64,000 nucleotides of DNA from Paenibacillus rhizovicinus (GCF_010365285.1 NZ_CP048286.1:1693001-1757000), one strand, 5' to 3'. Shown: positions 1 to 8,275, counted from the stretch's first letter. Notes: a model not told the origin generated them from the letters alone. Program-made: numbers and translations.

Positions 1-262
1 CGTAGCGGCGCACTTCGGGATTCGCGAGCAAATCCGCCTCCGTCAAGCCCAGCAAACGCAAGCCCGCTTGATTCGTGAATAGAACCGTTTCGCCGTCATG
101 GACGAAGATAGGTTCGGGCAAATATTTAATCAACCGCTGATAGCTCATGGAATCCGGTCCCAGCTCGCTTACTGCTTCCTTCGCCGCGGCTATCTTCAAT
201 TCGAGCTTCCGTTTCACCGTTAAAGCAAGCAAGCGATTGCAATAGATGGCTTTCCGCCTCAT
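1..262 (-). CDS. PAS-domain sensor/signalling protein, N-terminal part (cut by left edge)
   Basis: Eighty-seven N-terminal codons are visible and the frame stays open to the window edge. The start ATG (260-262) has GGAGG seven bases upstream. Residues about 40-85 read as the start of a PAS fold, with LPEPIFVHDGETVLFTN followed by GLRLLGLTEADLL, the typical strand-loop-strand and NxAGLRLLG pattern of PAS sensors. The output domain (kinase, GGDEF or other) lies outside the window, so the function cannot be named. There is no signal peptide or membrane segment in the visible part, so it is probably cytosolic. It lies 84 bases downstream of the TetR gene on the same strand and may be co-transcribed with it, which would place it under the palindromic operator at 1012-1026. 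Confidence 0.7.
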   Translation of the reverse strand, partial: MRRKAIYCNRLLALTVKRKLELKIAAAKEAVSELGPDSMSYQRLIKYLPEPIFVHDGETVLFTNQAGLRLLGLTEADLLANPEVRRY

Positions 263-346
263 GTCCCAACCTCCGAAACGATTCTACTTGATGAATTCGC
301 TTTCGTCAGGCCAATCCCTTCGGCATTAAAAACAATTAATTTTGTT

Positions 347-988
347 TCAAACTGGTTTCGCGGTCATTCCGCGCGTCATAATGGCAATCCCGTCCTTGAA
401 GATCGGCAGCACCCGCAATAATAAACTTTCAGTCGGTTCCGAATGCCCCGTATACGTGCTAACGAAGCCCTGCACGTAATAAAAGAGCACGCGTGCGCGG
501 TTCGTCACCGCTTCTTCGTCTTCGCTGCCGCTATCCGCCAGATCCGGACCGACGACAAGCTGCAGCGCCTGCCTCAAATGCGCGAATATGCGATTGCGGA
601 TCACATTGAGTTCGAGCGCCGGGGCCGGGTCGTCCACCCGCACGGAGCCCGTCATGAACAGAACCGTCTGCAGACTGCCGTTGCGTAAGCAGAACGCGAC
701 AAACCGATTGCAGACCGCCACGAGCCGATCGAACGGCGTCCCGGCTTGATTCGCCATCTCCGTCAGAAATGCGTCCTCCAGCTCAAGCAGCGACGGAATG
801 GCGATTTGCTGCAGCAGTTCCTCCTTGTTCTTGAAATATAAATAAATCGCCGTATGCGAGCAGCCGGCCTGCTTGGCGATTTCGCGCATCGTCACGTGCA
901 AATAGCCTTTCTCGGCGAACAGTTCCGCGGCGGACTGCCGGATCGCGGTCTTCATGTCTTCCGTCATTTGTTTGCGCTTCGAAATCAT
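347..988 (-). CDS. TetR/AcrR family transcriptional regulator
   Basis: A 213-residue one-domain-plus-sensor repressor. The N-terminal helix-turn-helix is seen at residues about 15-60 (AAELFAEKGYLHVTMREIAK, then AGCSHTAIYLYFKNKEELL), which is the classical TetR signature. The remainder is a helical ligand-binding and dimerisation region without a recognisable subfamily signature. The frame is open further upstream, but the start at 988 (MISKRKQM) is chosen because it puts the HTH near the N terminus as usual and has AAGGGG upstream; the longer reading would cross the operator. A perfect 6-3-6 palindrome lies 24 bases upstream of the start, which suggests autorepression. The ligand is unknown. 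The gene may also control the downstream PAS gene. Confidence 0.9.
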   Translation of the reverse strand: MISKRKQMTEDMKTAIRQSAAELFAEKGYLHVTMREIAKQAGCSHTAIYLYFKNKEELLQQIAIPSLLELEDAFLTEMANQAGTPFDRLVAVCNRFVAFCLRNGSLQTVLFMTGSVRVDDPAPALELNVIRNRIFAHLRQALQLVVGPDLADSGSEDEEAVTNRARVLFYYVQGFVSTYTGHSEPTESLLLRVLPIFKDGIAIMTRGMTAKPV

Positions 989-1011
989 TGCGAATTCAGC
1001 CCCTTTATTTA

Positions 1012-1026
1012 GTAACCAATGGTTAC
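1012..1026. promoter_or_regulatory. Palindromic operator for the TetR regulator
   Basis: GTAACCAATGGTTAC is a perfect inverted repeat (6 bp arms, 3 bp centre) just upstream of the TetR start. Its size and place fit an autoregulatory TetR-family operator. Binding is inferred. Confidence 0.6.
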
Positions 1027-1059
1027 ATAATAAGCGAAGGCGGCCGCTATGTAAAGAAA

Positions 1060-1080
1060 AGCGGCCCCGTAAGGGCCGCT
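1060..1080 (-). terminator. Rho-independent terminator of the LysM-CAP gene
   Basis: Stem AGCGGCCC/GGGCCGCT with a five-base loop, followed on the minus strand by TTTTCTTT. It sits 20 bases after the stop of the LysM-CAP gene and separates it from the TetR gene. Confidence 0.8.
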
Positions 1081-1100
1081 TTATGCGTCTGCGATGCGGA

Positions 1101-1793
1101 TTAGGAAGTGAATTCCTGTACCCATTCGCCGTTATAGTAAGCAACGCCGATCTTGCCGTAGTGGCTGCCTAAGATGTTCGCTTTATGTCCCGCGCTGTTC
1201 ATCCACGCCGTCATGACTTCCTGCGGCGTTTGTTGTCCCTTGGCAATATTCTCGCCTGCGTAAGAATAAGCGACGCCGTAGGCACGCATCATATCAAATG
1301 GCGATCCGTACGTCGGGGAATTATGATCGAAATAATTGTTCGCATACATATCCTTCGCTTTATCCAGCGCGACTTTCGTCAGCAGCGTATCGGATTTCAG
1401 CGCGGACAGGCCCGCTTTGGCGCGTTCCTTGTTCACGAGCGTCACCACTTGCGCGGCGAACGTGCTTTTATCCGCCGTGTTCGTCGTCGTGCCCGATCCC
1501 GTCGTTCCGCCGGATGTCGAACCGCCGGCGCTTGTTACGGGAACTTTCACCGTCATGCCTGCCCAAATCACGTTCGGGTTCGCAATGGATGGATTCGCAG
1601 CGATCAACGCGCTTAGGCTGACTCCGTATTTCTTGGCGATCAGGTACATCGTATCGCTGTTCGTCACTTTATACGATACGGAAGTATTCACGGAGGCTGC
1701 TTCTGCTTTCTGCAGTGTTGCTCCTGCTCCGAGAACGATTAAACTTGCTGCGAGTACGCTTGCGACACCTGTTCGAATTGGTTGCATCTTCAT
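1101..1793 (-). CDS. Secreted LysM + CAP/SCP-domain protein (YkwD/SafA-like)
   Basis: A 230-residue exported protein. The start at 1793 (MKMQPIRTG) has GAGGAGG eight bases upstream and gives a normal signal peptide (SVLAASLIVLGAGATL, cleavage near AEA-AS). Residues about 38-85 form one LysM peptidoglycan-binding motif (YKVTNSDTMYLIAKKYGVS, then NPNVIWAGMTVKVP). After a Gly/Ser/Thr linker, residues about 110-230 are a CAP domain (LVNKERAKAGL, FDHNSPTYGSPFDMM, YAGENIAKGQ, GHKANILG). CAP proteins with LysM in Bacillales are cell-wall or spore-coat associated; the biochemical activity of this domain is generally unsettled. The gene at 4263 is a paralogue in the CAP part but lacks LysM. A longer N-terminal reading exists but would not give a signal peptide at the N terminus. 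Confidence 0.9.
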   Translation of the reverse strand: MKMQPIRTGVASVLAASLIVLGAGATLQKAEAASVNTSVSYKVTNSDTMYLIAKKYGVSLSALIAANPSIANPNVIWAGMTVKVPVTSAGGSTSGGTTGSGTTTNTADKSTFAAQVVTLVNKERAKAGLSALKSDTLLTKVALDKAKDMYANNYFDHNSPTYGSPFDMMRAYGVAYSYAGENIAKGQQTPQEVMTAWMNSAGHKANILGSHYGKIGVAYYNGEWVQEFTS

Positions 1794-1945
1794 GAAAATC
1801 CTCCTCATGTGTTCGATATGTGACCGTCTGTCTTTCCGACGCCACCCATGGTAACACGTGAGAATCGTCATTTCATCTCATAAAATCTTCCACTCTGAAT
1901 TTCCTAAGGCTCCCTAACGCTCGAGAAACCGGCGAATTTCCCGGC

Positions 1946-3073
1946 TTAAATCATGCTTGGATTCTGATACAGGAAGTGCTGCAGCACTTCATCGTCAACG
2001 TAATCCAGGCTGTCCGCCTTCTTCAAATTGCAGTCCGCGCAAGCGCATACGCAGTTCGCCGGCGTCGATAAGCCGCCCTTCGATTTCGGCATCACATGGT
2101 CGATGGTATCGCCGAAATTTCCGCAGTAGCGGCAAATATAATCATCCCGCTGCAGCACGAGCAGACGGAAATCCGTCTTGGTGTACAGCTTGTGAATGAG
2201 TCCGGGATGAATGATGCCCGCCGCGCCTTCCTCCACCATGCGGACGGCCATTTCCATCGGAATTTCCGTCGACCAGCGCTTGCCCGTTTCGCGTTTGCCG
2301 CGAAGCCGGATCATTCCGCGGCCGCGGTCGTTCAACATGGAAGTCTTGAAGGAGAAGCTGCCTTTGACGGGGATAATGATCCGGTCCGGAGGCCGCACGA
2401 CGGCCGACTCCGCCTCGCTTGCTTCCGCTGCCGGCTTCCGTTTCGCGGATTTGCCATTGCCGCGGCGGCGTTTACGTTTGCGTTTGCGCGGAGACGCCGA
2501 CGGTTCATGGCCGGCATGCTCTTCTGTTGGCGTTTCTTCCACTTCTTCGGATGCCTGCGGCACTTCGGCGGCATCCTTCGGTTCCTGCGTATCCGGACGC
2601 CGCAAATCCGTTTGCTTCTTCCTCTTGCGGCGGCGTTTGCGCTTCGGCTTCGACGGCACCGCGGCTATTGCAGCTGCAGGCTCGTCCGCTTCGGCCGGCA
2701 TGTCCGCCGGCCCGTCTGCCGGCTCGTCGGCCGTATCCGCAATCTCTAGGAAGTCCGCTTCATCCTGCTTGTCCTCGCGGCGCAGGTCTGCCTGCTTCTT
2801 CTTCCTGCGGCGGCGCTTGCGGCTTGGTTTCGGCACAGCCGTGCCGGTCTCGCCTTCCGTCGGCGGCATTCCCTGCTCGGAAGCAGCCGCCATTACGGCC
2901 TCGACCGAACGATCCGTAACGCCTGCCGCTGCCGGCGGATCCGCGATCCGTTTGCGCTTGCGCAGGCAAGTCCGGCAAGTTCCGCGCCTGCTGCTGCTTC
3001 CCGACCGTTTCGTAAAGGCGGAGAGCGGCTTCTCCTGACCGCAGGCCGTGCATGGTTTCAACTCGATCATCAT
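1946..3073 (-). CDS. HNH endonuclease-family protein with N-terminal zinc motif and basic linker
   Basis: A 375-residue protein with three parts. Residues 1-45 hold a four-cysteine zinc-binding motif (CTACGQEK, then CRTC). Residues about 80-235 are low-complexity: three lysine/arginine blocks (around RKRRRRKKKQADLRR, KRKRRRKRKKQTDLRR and PRKRKRKRRRGNGKSAKRK) separated by acidic Glu/Asp/Ala/Pro stretches. Residues about 300-375 form the HNH nuclease domain (RDDYICRYCG, DTIDHVMPKSKGG, CADCNLKK) with its two CxxC zinc pairs, the DH dyad and the terminal Asn-Leu-Lys-Lys. Such HNH domains cut DNA; the target here is unknown. The gene follows the AraC gene by 22 bases and probably shares its transcript. 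The start has GGAG seven bases upstream. No toxin or restriction partner is adjacent. Confidence 0.85.
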   Translation of the reverse strand: MMIELKPCTACGQEKPLSAFTKRSGSSSRRGTCRTCLRKRKRIADPPAAAGVTDRSVEAVMAAASEQGMPPTEGETGTAVPKPSRKRRRRKKKQADLRREDKQDEADFLEIADTADEPADGPADMPAEADEPAAAIAAVPSKPKRKRRRKRKKQTDLRRPDTQEPKDAAEVPQASEEVEETPTEEHAGHEPSASPRKRKRKRRRGNGKSAKRKPAAEASEAESAVVRPPDRIIIPVKGSFSFKTSMLNDRGRGMIRLRGKRETGKRWSTEIPMEMAVRMVEEGAAGIIHPGLIHKLYTKTDFRLLVLQRDDYICRYCGNFGDTIDHVMPKSKGGLSTPANCVCACADCNLKKADSLDYVDDEVLQHFLYQNPSMI

Positions 3074-3095
3074 GCTTTCGCTCCGTTCTCATCGT

Positions 3096-3974
3096 TCATA
3101 TCAAAAGTCCGTGCAGCTTCCGGAACTGCTCCGGCGTCATGCCCTCCGCTTTGCCGAATGCCGCAATAAAGTGACTCGAATCCCGGTAGCCCGACAATTG
3201 GGCGATTTCTTTAATGGACAGCTTATTATCGCCGAAACTCATCATCTCTTTAGACTTAATGATGCGAAGCCGAATCAAATAAGCGTATGCCGTAATGCCG
3301 AAAGCTTGCCGAAACAGCGAATTCAAGTACCGCGGACTGATCTCAAGCTGCTCCGCCATGTCCGGAAGTCCAATTTCCGGATCCCCGTAGTGTTCGTCAA
3401 GCCAGTGCAGCAGCGGGTCTAATTTCTCCAAATATTGATAGACCGAAGAGCGTCCGCCCTTCTGCCCGTATATTTTGATCATGGTCAAGAATCGATACAG
3501 CGCCGCCGAGGCGTTGAGGCCCGTCCGATCGTCGTCCTTCTTGATCTGCTCGATCATGCCGAGAAGCTGCGATGTAATCGGCGCGTCTTCGTTCCAATGC
3601 AGCCATTCCGTATGGCGAATGCCTAGCGATGCCAGCATCGAAGCTGCCAGCTCCCCGCCGAACGTAACGTACAGCGTGGACCATTTCTTCCCGCCTTTGG
3701 CCGCGTAAGAATGGGGAACGCCCGGAAACAGCATGGATCCGCTGCCTGCCGGGAGGGAATAACGGCGCCCGTTGAGCAGGAACTCGCCTTCGCCTTCGAT
3801 CGTTTGCAGCCAGTGAAAATTCGGGTAGCCCTTCGTGCGATCTATAGATTCCTGTTCCGGATTAAAGCCGATGCTATCCATATAGAGCGGCAGGTCATAT
3901 TCGCCAAGCGTGAACATATAGCGGCTCATATGCCCGTTGATCACGATTTTCTTATGCCCTTCCAGCTGTTCCAT
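3096..3974 (-). CDS. AraC family transcriptional regulator with cupin-like sensor domain
   Basis: A 292-residue regulator. The N-terminal half (residues about 15-150) is a cupin-type arm and sugar-binding domain (GEGEFLLNGRRYSLPAG, SMLFPGVPHSY). The C-terminal 100 residues contain two helix-turn-helix motifs (GLPDMAEQLEISPRYLNSLF and IKEIAQLSGYRDSSHFIAAF, ending MTPEQFRKL). I chose the ATG at 3974, with AGGA nine bases upstream, over a TTG six codons further upstream. It lies divergent from the CAP gene at 4263 with a 288-base gap and co-directional with the HNH gene. The inducer and target are not evident; carbohydrate-type effectors are usual for the family. Confidence 0.9.
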   Translation of the reverse strand: MEQLEGHKKIVINGHMSRYMFTLGEYDLPLYMDSIGFNPEQESIDRTKGYPNFHWLQTIEGEGEFLLNGRRYSLPAGSGSMLFPGVPHSYAAKGGKKWSTLYVTFGGELAASMLASLGIRHTEWLHWNEDAPITSQLLGMIEQIKKDDDRTGLNASAALYRFLTMIKIYGQKGGRSSVYQYLEKLDPLLHWLDEHYGDPEIGLPDMAEQLEISPRYLNSLFRQAFGITAYAYLIRLRIIKSKEMMSFGDNKLSIKEIAQLSGYRDSSHFIAAFGKAEGMTPEQFRKLHGLLI

Positions 3975-4262
3975 ATTATCATATCCTGCCAATCGTATTT
4001 TAAATATCCATCAGCTTCAGCTTACCATAAAATCTGCCTATTATCACTATTCATGCCAAAGGAAGCCGAGCGGAACCGAAAGCCGTACAGCTGCCCAAAA
4101 TGTTATATGGTTTGGTTCTCAGTCCCAACGCTACCCGGCGTGATTACCCTCGCGGCGGCGGCGTCCTGATCGTGGGGCAACTTGCTTGATCTTCCTCGTC
4201 CCGTATCGCATAGCCCTTTTTGCCGCTGAACATATTAGTGGTTAGAAAGGAGCTTGATACTC

Positions 4263-5189
4263 ATGAAAAGATTTTTCGGAACGCTGCTCGGATTAGTGCT
4301 GGCTTTTGGCGTAGGTGCAATCATCTATAACTCCGTTCGCGACACATCGCCGAACGGCACGTACCACTCGGCCAGCAAAGAGGGGCATCGCATCAGAACG
4401 AATACCGTCGACCGTCTGCCGATGAACAGCTTGAACGCGCGGACTGACAACAACGGCATCATTCGCAATGATCGGGGCACTGGCAGCTACAACGCAGGCA
4501 GCTACAATTCCTACAATTCCTACAATTACGACGGCACGATGCGCGCGAAGACGCTGAACAACATCAATCTCAATCCGTTGAACGATTGGCTGCGTCAGAT
4601 GTATCCCGGTTCCGCGAATTACTACAATGGCACTACCGGCAACACCACCGGAAACGCAGGCAATTACAACGGCGGCACGGGCAATACAGGCAATACGGGT
4701 AATACCGGTTCTTACAACCCAGGCAATACGGGGAACGCAGGCAACACTGGCACGGGTACTGGCGTAGGCACAGGTACTGGGGCTGGTGCCGGTACGGGAG
4801 TCAATTCCAACATCGCCAATCAAATCTTGGCAAAAGTGAATGCGGAACGTGCCAAAGCAGGCGTTCAAGCGCTGACGCTCAGCACTAGCTTGAACAAAGT
4901 AGCGCAAGCCAAATCGGCCGACATGCGCGACAAAGGCTACTTCGATCACCAGTCCCCGACGTACGGAAGTCCGTTCGATATGATGAAATCATTCGGCGTG
5001 AACTATTCCTATGCGGGCGAGAATATCGCGGCCGGCCAGCAATCCGTCGATGCCGTCATGACGGCATGGATGAACAGCCCGGGCCATCGCCAGAACATCC
5101 TGAGCGCCAACTATACGCAGCTTGGCGTCGGCTATGCCCAAGGCGGCAACATGAGCCCGTACTGGACGCAGGAGTTCATTCGTCCTTAA
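4263..5189 (+). CDS. CAP/SCP-domain extracellular protein with Asn/Gly/Thr-rich repeat linker
   Basis: A 308-residue exported protein. An N-terminal hydrophobic segment (GTLLGLVLAFGVGAIIY) serves as signal or anchor. Residues about 75-180 are low complexity: Tyr/Asn-rich (SYNSYNSYN) and then many TGN-type triplets and TGTGVGTGTG runs, probably a flexible wall-spanning linker. Residues about 185-308 form a CAP domain (KVNAERAKAGVQAL, FDHQSPTYGSPFDMM, YAGENIAAGQQ, GHRQNILS). The sequence around SPTYGSPFDMM and YSYAGENIA is nearly the same as in the LysM-CAP protein at 1101, so the two are paralogues. The start ATG is chosen because AAAGGAG lies ten bases before it; a TTG three codons upstream would overlap that site. 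Confidence 0.88.
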   Translation: MKRFFGTLLGLVLAFGVGAIIYNSVRDTSPNGTYHSASKEGHRIRTNTVDRLPMNSLNARTDNNGIIRNDRGTGSYNAGSYNSYNSYNYDGTMRAKTLNNINLNPLNDWLRQMYPGSANYYNGTTGNTTGNAGNYNGGTGNTGNTGNTGSYNPGNTGNAGNTGTGTGVGTGTGAGAGTGVNSNIANQILAKVNAERAKAGVQALTLSTSLNKVAQAKSADMRDKGYFDHQSPTYGSPFDMMKSFGVNYSYAGENIAAGQQSVDAVMTAWMNSPGHRQNILSANYTQLGVGYAQGGNMSPYWTQEFIRP

Positions 5190-5209
5190 ACGTTAGGCAT
5201 TAACCGCGA

Positions 5210-5245
5210 AGCACGGCTTCTTCCCTACTCGGAAGGAACCGTGCT
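5210..5245. terminator. Bidirectional terminator between the CAP gene and the AraC gene
   Basis: AGCACGG/CCGTGCT outer arms continued by TTCC/GGAA inner pairs form a long hairpin. It is followed by TTTCG on the plus strand and preceded by a T-poor end on the minus strand. The AraC stop codon (5225) lies inside the stem-loop. Confidence 0.7.
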
Positions 5246-6130
5246 TTCGTTCGTTTGTCCGGCTTTGCGGAATGCGCCCGGAGTAACTCCCGCCTCTTTC
5301 TTGAACATTTTCGCAAAATGGTGAATGTCCGCAAATCCGCAATAGCCCGCGATTTCTTCCATGCCGTGGGCCGAGTTCGTAAGCAGCTCCTTGGCATGCT
5401 GAATACGCAGCTGCAGCAAATAGCGATGCGGCGCCACGCCGAACTCCTCCTTGAATTTGGCGCTGAAGCGGGAAGGAGACAAATTCGCCCTGGCCGCCAT
5501 TTCGGAGACGGACAGCGGTTCCGACAACCGGAAGGAAATGAACGACGTCATCCAATTCATCGGCTGCGGCGCCGATTTCTCCGTTTGTTTCAAGTCTTCC
5601 GAATGGTCCTCTAGAATCGTGTGCAGCACTTCCGCGCCAAGCGTCTGCGCCCGGAGCTGCATAAGCGGGTTGCGGTGCTGCCAGCATTCGACCATTTCCA
5701 GAAACCGGCTTCGCAGCTGAATCGGCTGTTTCGGACGCAAGCGGACGGGAATGTCGATGCCCTGCAGATCGTTCAAGCGCGGCTGCAGCAAATGCCGATA
5801 CGGCGTAATGTCGATTTGCCCGGGACGCGTCGGGAACCGCTCTTCCCTGCGCTCATCGTAAAACCAGTCCAAATGGGCGAACGGCGTGATCGAATTCGTT
5901 TTCCCCTCCAGCACCGTCAGGCTGCCCGGTTGAATCAGACAAAAATCCCCGCCGCGAAAATCATAGGCTTGCTCGTTTACGTGGAATAGGCATTCCCCTT
6001 CTTGGATGTACACGAGCAAATAATCGAGCAATGTCCTCGCCGCCACCGTCCATGGCTTGCGAACCGCAAAATCGCTCTCGCGAATGTAAGGCACTATAGG
6101 CTGCTTTGCCATCAATTCAGACAAATACAT
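5225..6130 (-). CDS. AraC family transcriptional regulator
   Basis: A 301-residue regulator with a cupin-like sensor (YIQEGECLFHVNEQAYDF, GGDFCLIQPGSL) and a C-terminal double HTH (SVSEMAARANLSPSRFSAKF and MEEIAGYCGFADIHHFAKMF, ending VTPGAFRKA). It is divergent from the PhyH-type dioxygenase gene at 6317, with 186 bases between the starts, which is the usual arrangement for an AraC activator and its target. GGGAG lies ten bases before the ATG. The likely target is the dioxygenase; the effector is unknown. Confidence 0.9.
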   Translation of the reverse strand: MYLSELMAKQPIVPYIRESDFAVRKPWTVAARTLLDYLLVYIQEGECLFHVNEQAYDFRGGDFCLIQPGSLTVLEGKTNSITPFAHLDWFYDERREERFPTRPGQIDITPYRHLLQPRLNDLQGIDIPVRLRPKQPIQLRSRFLEMVECWQHRNPLMQLRAQTLGAEVLHTILEDHSEDLKQTEKSAPQPMNWMTSFISFRLSEPLSVSEMAARANLSPSRFSAKFKEEFGVAPHRYLLQLRIQHAKELLTNSAHGMEEIAGYCGFADIHHFAKMFKKEAGVTPGAFRKAGQTNESTVPSE

Positions 6131-6245
6131 TAACGTTCATCTCCCTGCCGGACGTACTTATATTAAGATTCAGTATAGCGGATGGCAGTTGTTTTTGACA
6201 AAAGAATCAGCGATTTGTTACAAAGATTCCAGCAGGTTGCCGCTC

Positions 6246-6251
6246 TATAAT
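6246..6251 (+). promoter_or_regulatory. -10 element of the PhyH gene promoter
   Basis: TATAAT lies 65 bases before the start codon of the dioxygenase gene. No good -35 hexamer is found 16-18 bases upstream, which fits a promoter that needs an activator such as the divergent AraC protein. AGAATC and GATTC half-sites flank the region (about 6204-6232). Confidence 0.45.
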
Positions 6252-6316
6252 GTAGATATTCCATACACCTACTACAACCATCCGGGCGGATGACTCAAAG
6301 GAGACGTTGAACGACG

Positions 6317-7150
6317 ATGTCGACGACAACCAATTACTCGCAGCTTCCATCGCTTGACGAAGATTACGCGCTCACGCAAGAGCAAATCGCTTCTTATCAG
6401 AAGAACGGGCATATCAAGCTCAATAGCATCGCGACGCAAGATGAAATCAACGCTTACGAACCTGTTATTGCAAACGTCGTACGCGAACATAATTACAATA
6501 CCAAGCCTGTGGAAGAACGGGACACATACGGCAAAGCCTTTATCCAAATCGGCAATTTGTGGCAGCTGAACGAAGGAGCGAAGCGCTTCGTGATGGCAAG
6601 ACGTTTTGCCAAAATCGCCGCAGAGCTTATGGGCGTCAGCGGCGTTCGGATCTATCACGACCAGGCGCTGTTCAAGGAGCCGGGCGGCGGCCACACGCCA
6701 TGGCACCAAGACCAAATCTATTGGCCGCTCGATACGCCGAATACGATCACGCTGTGGATGCCGCTTGTTCCCGTATCGGCTGAGGTCGGATCGATGACAT
6801 TCGTAGACGAATCTCAAAACTTCGGCTATCTGTCCCGTCAGGAAATTTCCGACGAATCCCACAAGACGCTCGGCTCGTTTATCGAAGGCAAGCAGCTTCC
6901 GACGACGAACTACGGTGCCCTTGCGGCCGGCGACGCTACGTTCCATGCAGGCTGGACCCTCCACTCCGCGCCGGGCAATCCAACCGACTCGATGCGCGAA
7001 GTCATGACCATTATCTATATCGAAGACGGCGTGCGCATTGCCGAGCCGGATTCGAAATCTCGCGCCAACGACCTGCGCGGCTGGTTCCCGGGATTGGCGC
7101 CGGGCGATATTGCCGCCTCGCCGCTTAATCCGCTCGTCTATAAAGCTTAA
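6317..7150 (+). CDS. Phytanoyl-CoA dioxygenase (PhyH) family Fe(II)/2-oxoglutarate oxygenase
   Basis: A 277-residue soluble non-haem iron oxygenase. The facial triad is visible: His130 and Asp132 in TPWHQDQIYWPL and the distal His216 in GWTLHSAPGN, with Arg227 eleven residues later as the usual 2-oxoglutarate anchor. Length and motif spacing match the PhyH family, whose bacterial members hydroxylate diverse small molecules or natural products. The substrate is unknown. No biosynthetic partner is adjacent, and the only close neighbour is the divergent AraC regulator. The ribosome site AAAGGAG lies 13 bases before the ATG, a little far; no alternative in-frame start fits better. Transcription ends at the strong hairpin at 7164. 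Confidence 0.88.
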   Translation: MSTTTNYSQLPSLDEDYALTQEQIASYQKNGHIKLNSIATQDEINAYEPVIANVVREHNYNTKPVEERDTYGKAFIQIGNLWQLNEGAKRFVMARRFAKIAAELMGVSGVRIYHDQALFKEPGGGHTPWHQDQIYWPLDTPNTITLWMPLVPVSAEVGSMTFVDESQNFGYLSRQEISDESHKTLGSFIEGKQLPTTNYGALAAGDATFHAGWTLHSAPGNPTDSMREVMTIIYIEDGVRIAEPDSKSRANDLRGWFPGLAPGDIAASPLNPLVYKA

Positions 7151-7163
7151 GGCGCATACAGAA

Positions 7164-7194
7164 AAGCCCGGTATCGATTATCGATACCGGGCTT
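7164..7194. terminator. Bidirectional terminator between PhyH and the Gfo/Idh gene
   Basis: Perfect stem AAGCCCGGTATCGA/TCGATACCGGGCTT with a three-base loop lies between two convergent genes. T-rich sequence follows on both strands. Confidence 0.85.
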
Positions 7195-7217
7195 CTTCTA
7201 TAGAACCCATGCATGAA

Positions 7218-8237
7218 TTACAAGTTGATTACTTTACCGGTCGCTTGCGATTCGAATGCTGCCAGAATGACGGCAAGCGATTTGCGGCCTTCTTCGCCGG
7301 AAATAGCCGGCTTCGTATTCGTGACGATCGATTCAACGAATGCATCGACTACGCCGCTCGTTTCCTGTTTATCGTTCGTGCTGATCGCGCCGACATTGTA
7401 TTTCTCCACCGTGCCGTCGCGAAGCTCAACGATAATTTGATCCTTCGGATCCGTGCCGATCTTCATAACGCCGTTCTCGCACCACAGCACCGTGCTGTTG
7501 TCTTCGCCTTTGTAGTACGTCCAGCTGGCGACCAGCGTGCCGATCGCGCCGCTCTTCATGCGAAGAAGGCAAGTCGAGTTATCGTCGATATCCGTATCTT
7601 TCTTGTCCAGCGTGCCAATGAAGCCAGTTACCTGCGCGACTTCATCGTCCAGCAGGTAGCGCATCAAGTCGGACTTGTGAACGCCGAGGTCGCCCATTGC
7701 GCCCATGATCGCTTCCGGCTTGCGGAAGAACCAGCTGTCTCTGCCGTCAACGCTCCAAGCTTCGGGGCCCGGGTGGCCGAACGATGTCCGGAACGTCAAT
7801 ACGCGTCCGAGTGCGCCGGTCTTCAGAATCGCCTTCGCTTTCACGTGCGGCGGCATCAGACGCTGATTGTGGCCGACCATCAGGTGAACGTTGTTCTTGC
7901 TTGCGGCTTCGATCATCGCAGCCGCTTCTTCGTCTGTCGAAGCCATCGGCTTCTCGACCAGTACGTGCGCGCCGGCGTTAGCCGCAGCGATCGACACTTC
8001 CGCATGCAGATAGTTCGGCGTACATACGCTGACTGCATCCGGTTTGACTTTCTCCAGCATCTCTTCGTAAGAAGCGAATGCTTCCGCGCCGTACGCATCG
8101 GCGATTTTCTTGGCGCGGTCCAGAAGCGGATCGACGAATGCTACGAGCTTTACGTTGGCGTTCGCCGCGTATTCCGGAATATGGCGGCGCTGCGCGATCG
8201 CGCCGCAGCCGACTACAGCTACACGAATAGTTGTCAT
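7218..8237 (-). CDS. Gfo/Idh/MocA family NAD(P)-dependent sugar oxidoreductase
   Basis: A 339-residue oxidoreductase. The N-terminal Rossmann fold carries the dinucleotide motif VAVVGCGAIAQRRHIP. The family EKP motif is present (HVLVEKPMA, Lys the catalytic residue), and HKSDLMRYLL supplies the conserved GxHxxD-type region. The C-terminal alpha/beta domain continues normally to the end. Family members oxidise the hydroxyl groups of sugars or inositols; the substrate is not clear. The gene follows the TIM-barrel isomerase by 38 bases and the pair is typical of inositol- or keto-sugar-type catabolism. AAAGGAG lies nine or so bases before the ATG. The pair is divergent from the AraC regulator at 9199. 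Confidence 0.92.
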   Translation of the reverse strand: MTTIRVAVVGCGAIAQRRHIPEYAANANVKLVAFVDPLLDRAKKIADAYGAEAFASYEEMLEKVKPDAVSVCTPNYLHAEVSIAAANAGAHVLVEKPMASTDEEAAAMIEAASKNNVHLMVGHNQRLMPPHVKAKAILKTGALGRVLTFRTSFGHPGPEAWSVDGRDSWFFRKPEAIMGAMGDLGVHKSDLMRYLLDDEVAQVTGFIGTLDKKDTDIDDNSTCLLRMKSGAIGTLVASWTYYKGEDNSTVLWCENGVMKIGTDPKDQIIVELRDGTVEKYNVGAISTNDKQETSGVVDAFVESIVTNTKPAISGEEGRKSLAVILAAFESQATGKVINL

Positions 8238-8275
8238 GAGTATAAGGGCTCCTTTAGTTTGTGATCCAAGTTATA

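Noticed and set aside
326-345. AAAACAATTAATTTTGTTT inverted repeat after the TetR gene
   Set aside because: AT-only weak stem with no T-run pattern; not convincing as terminator or operator.
4000-4240. Possible riboswitch (c-di-AMP type) upstream of the CAP gene
   Set aside because: The region has some GAACCG and GGGGCAAC words but lacks the ordered conserved stems of the ydaO class and a clear terminator.
4630-4800. Short repeated units (GGCAATACGGGC type), considered as CRISPR or VNTR
   Set aside because: Units are codon-phased and encode the TGN/TGTG linker of the CAP protein; there are no spacers. It is coding low complexity.
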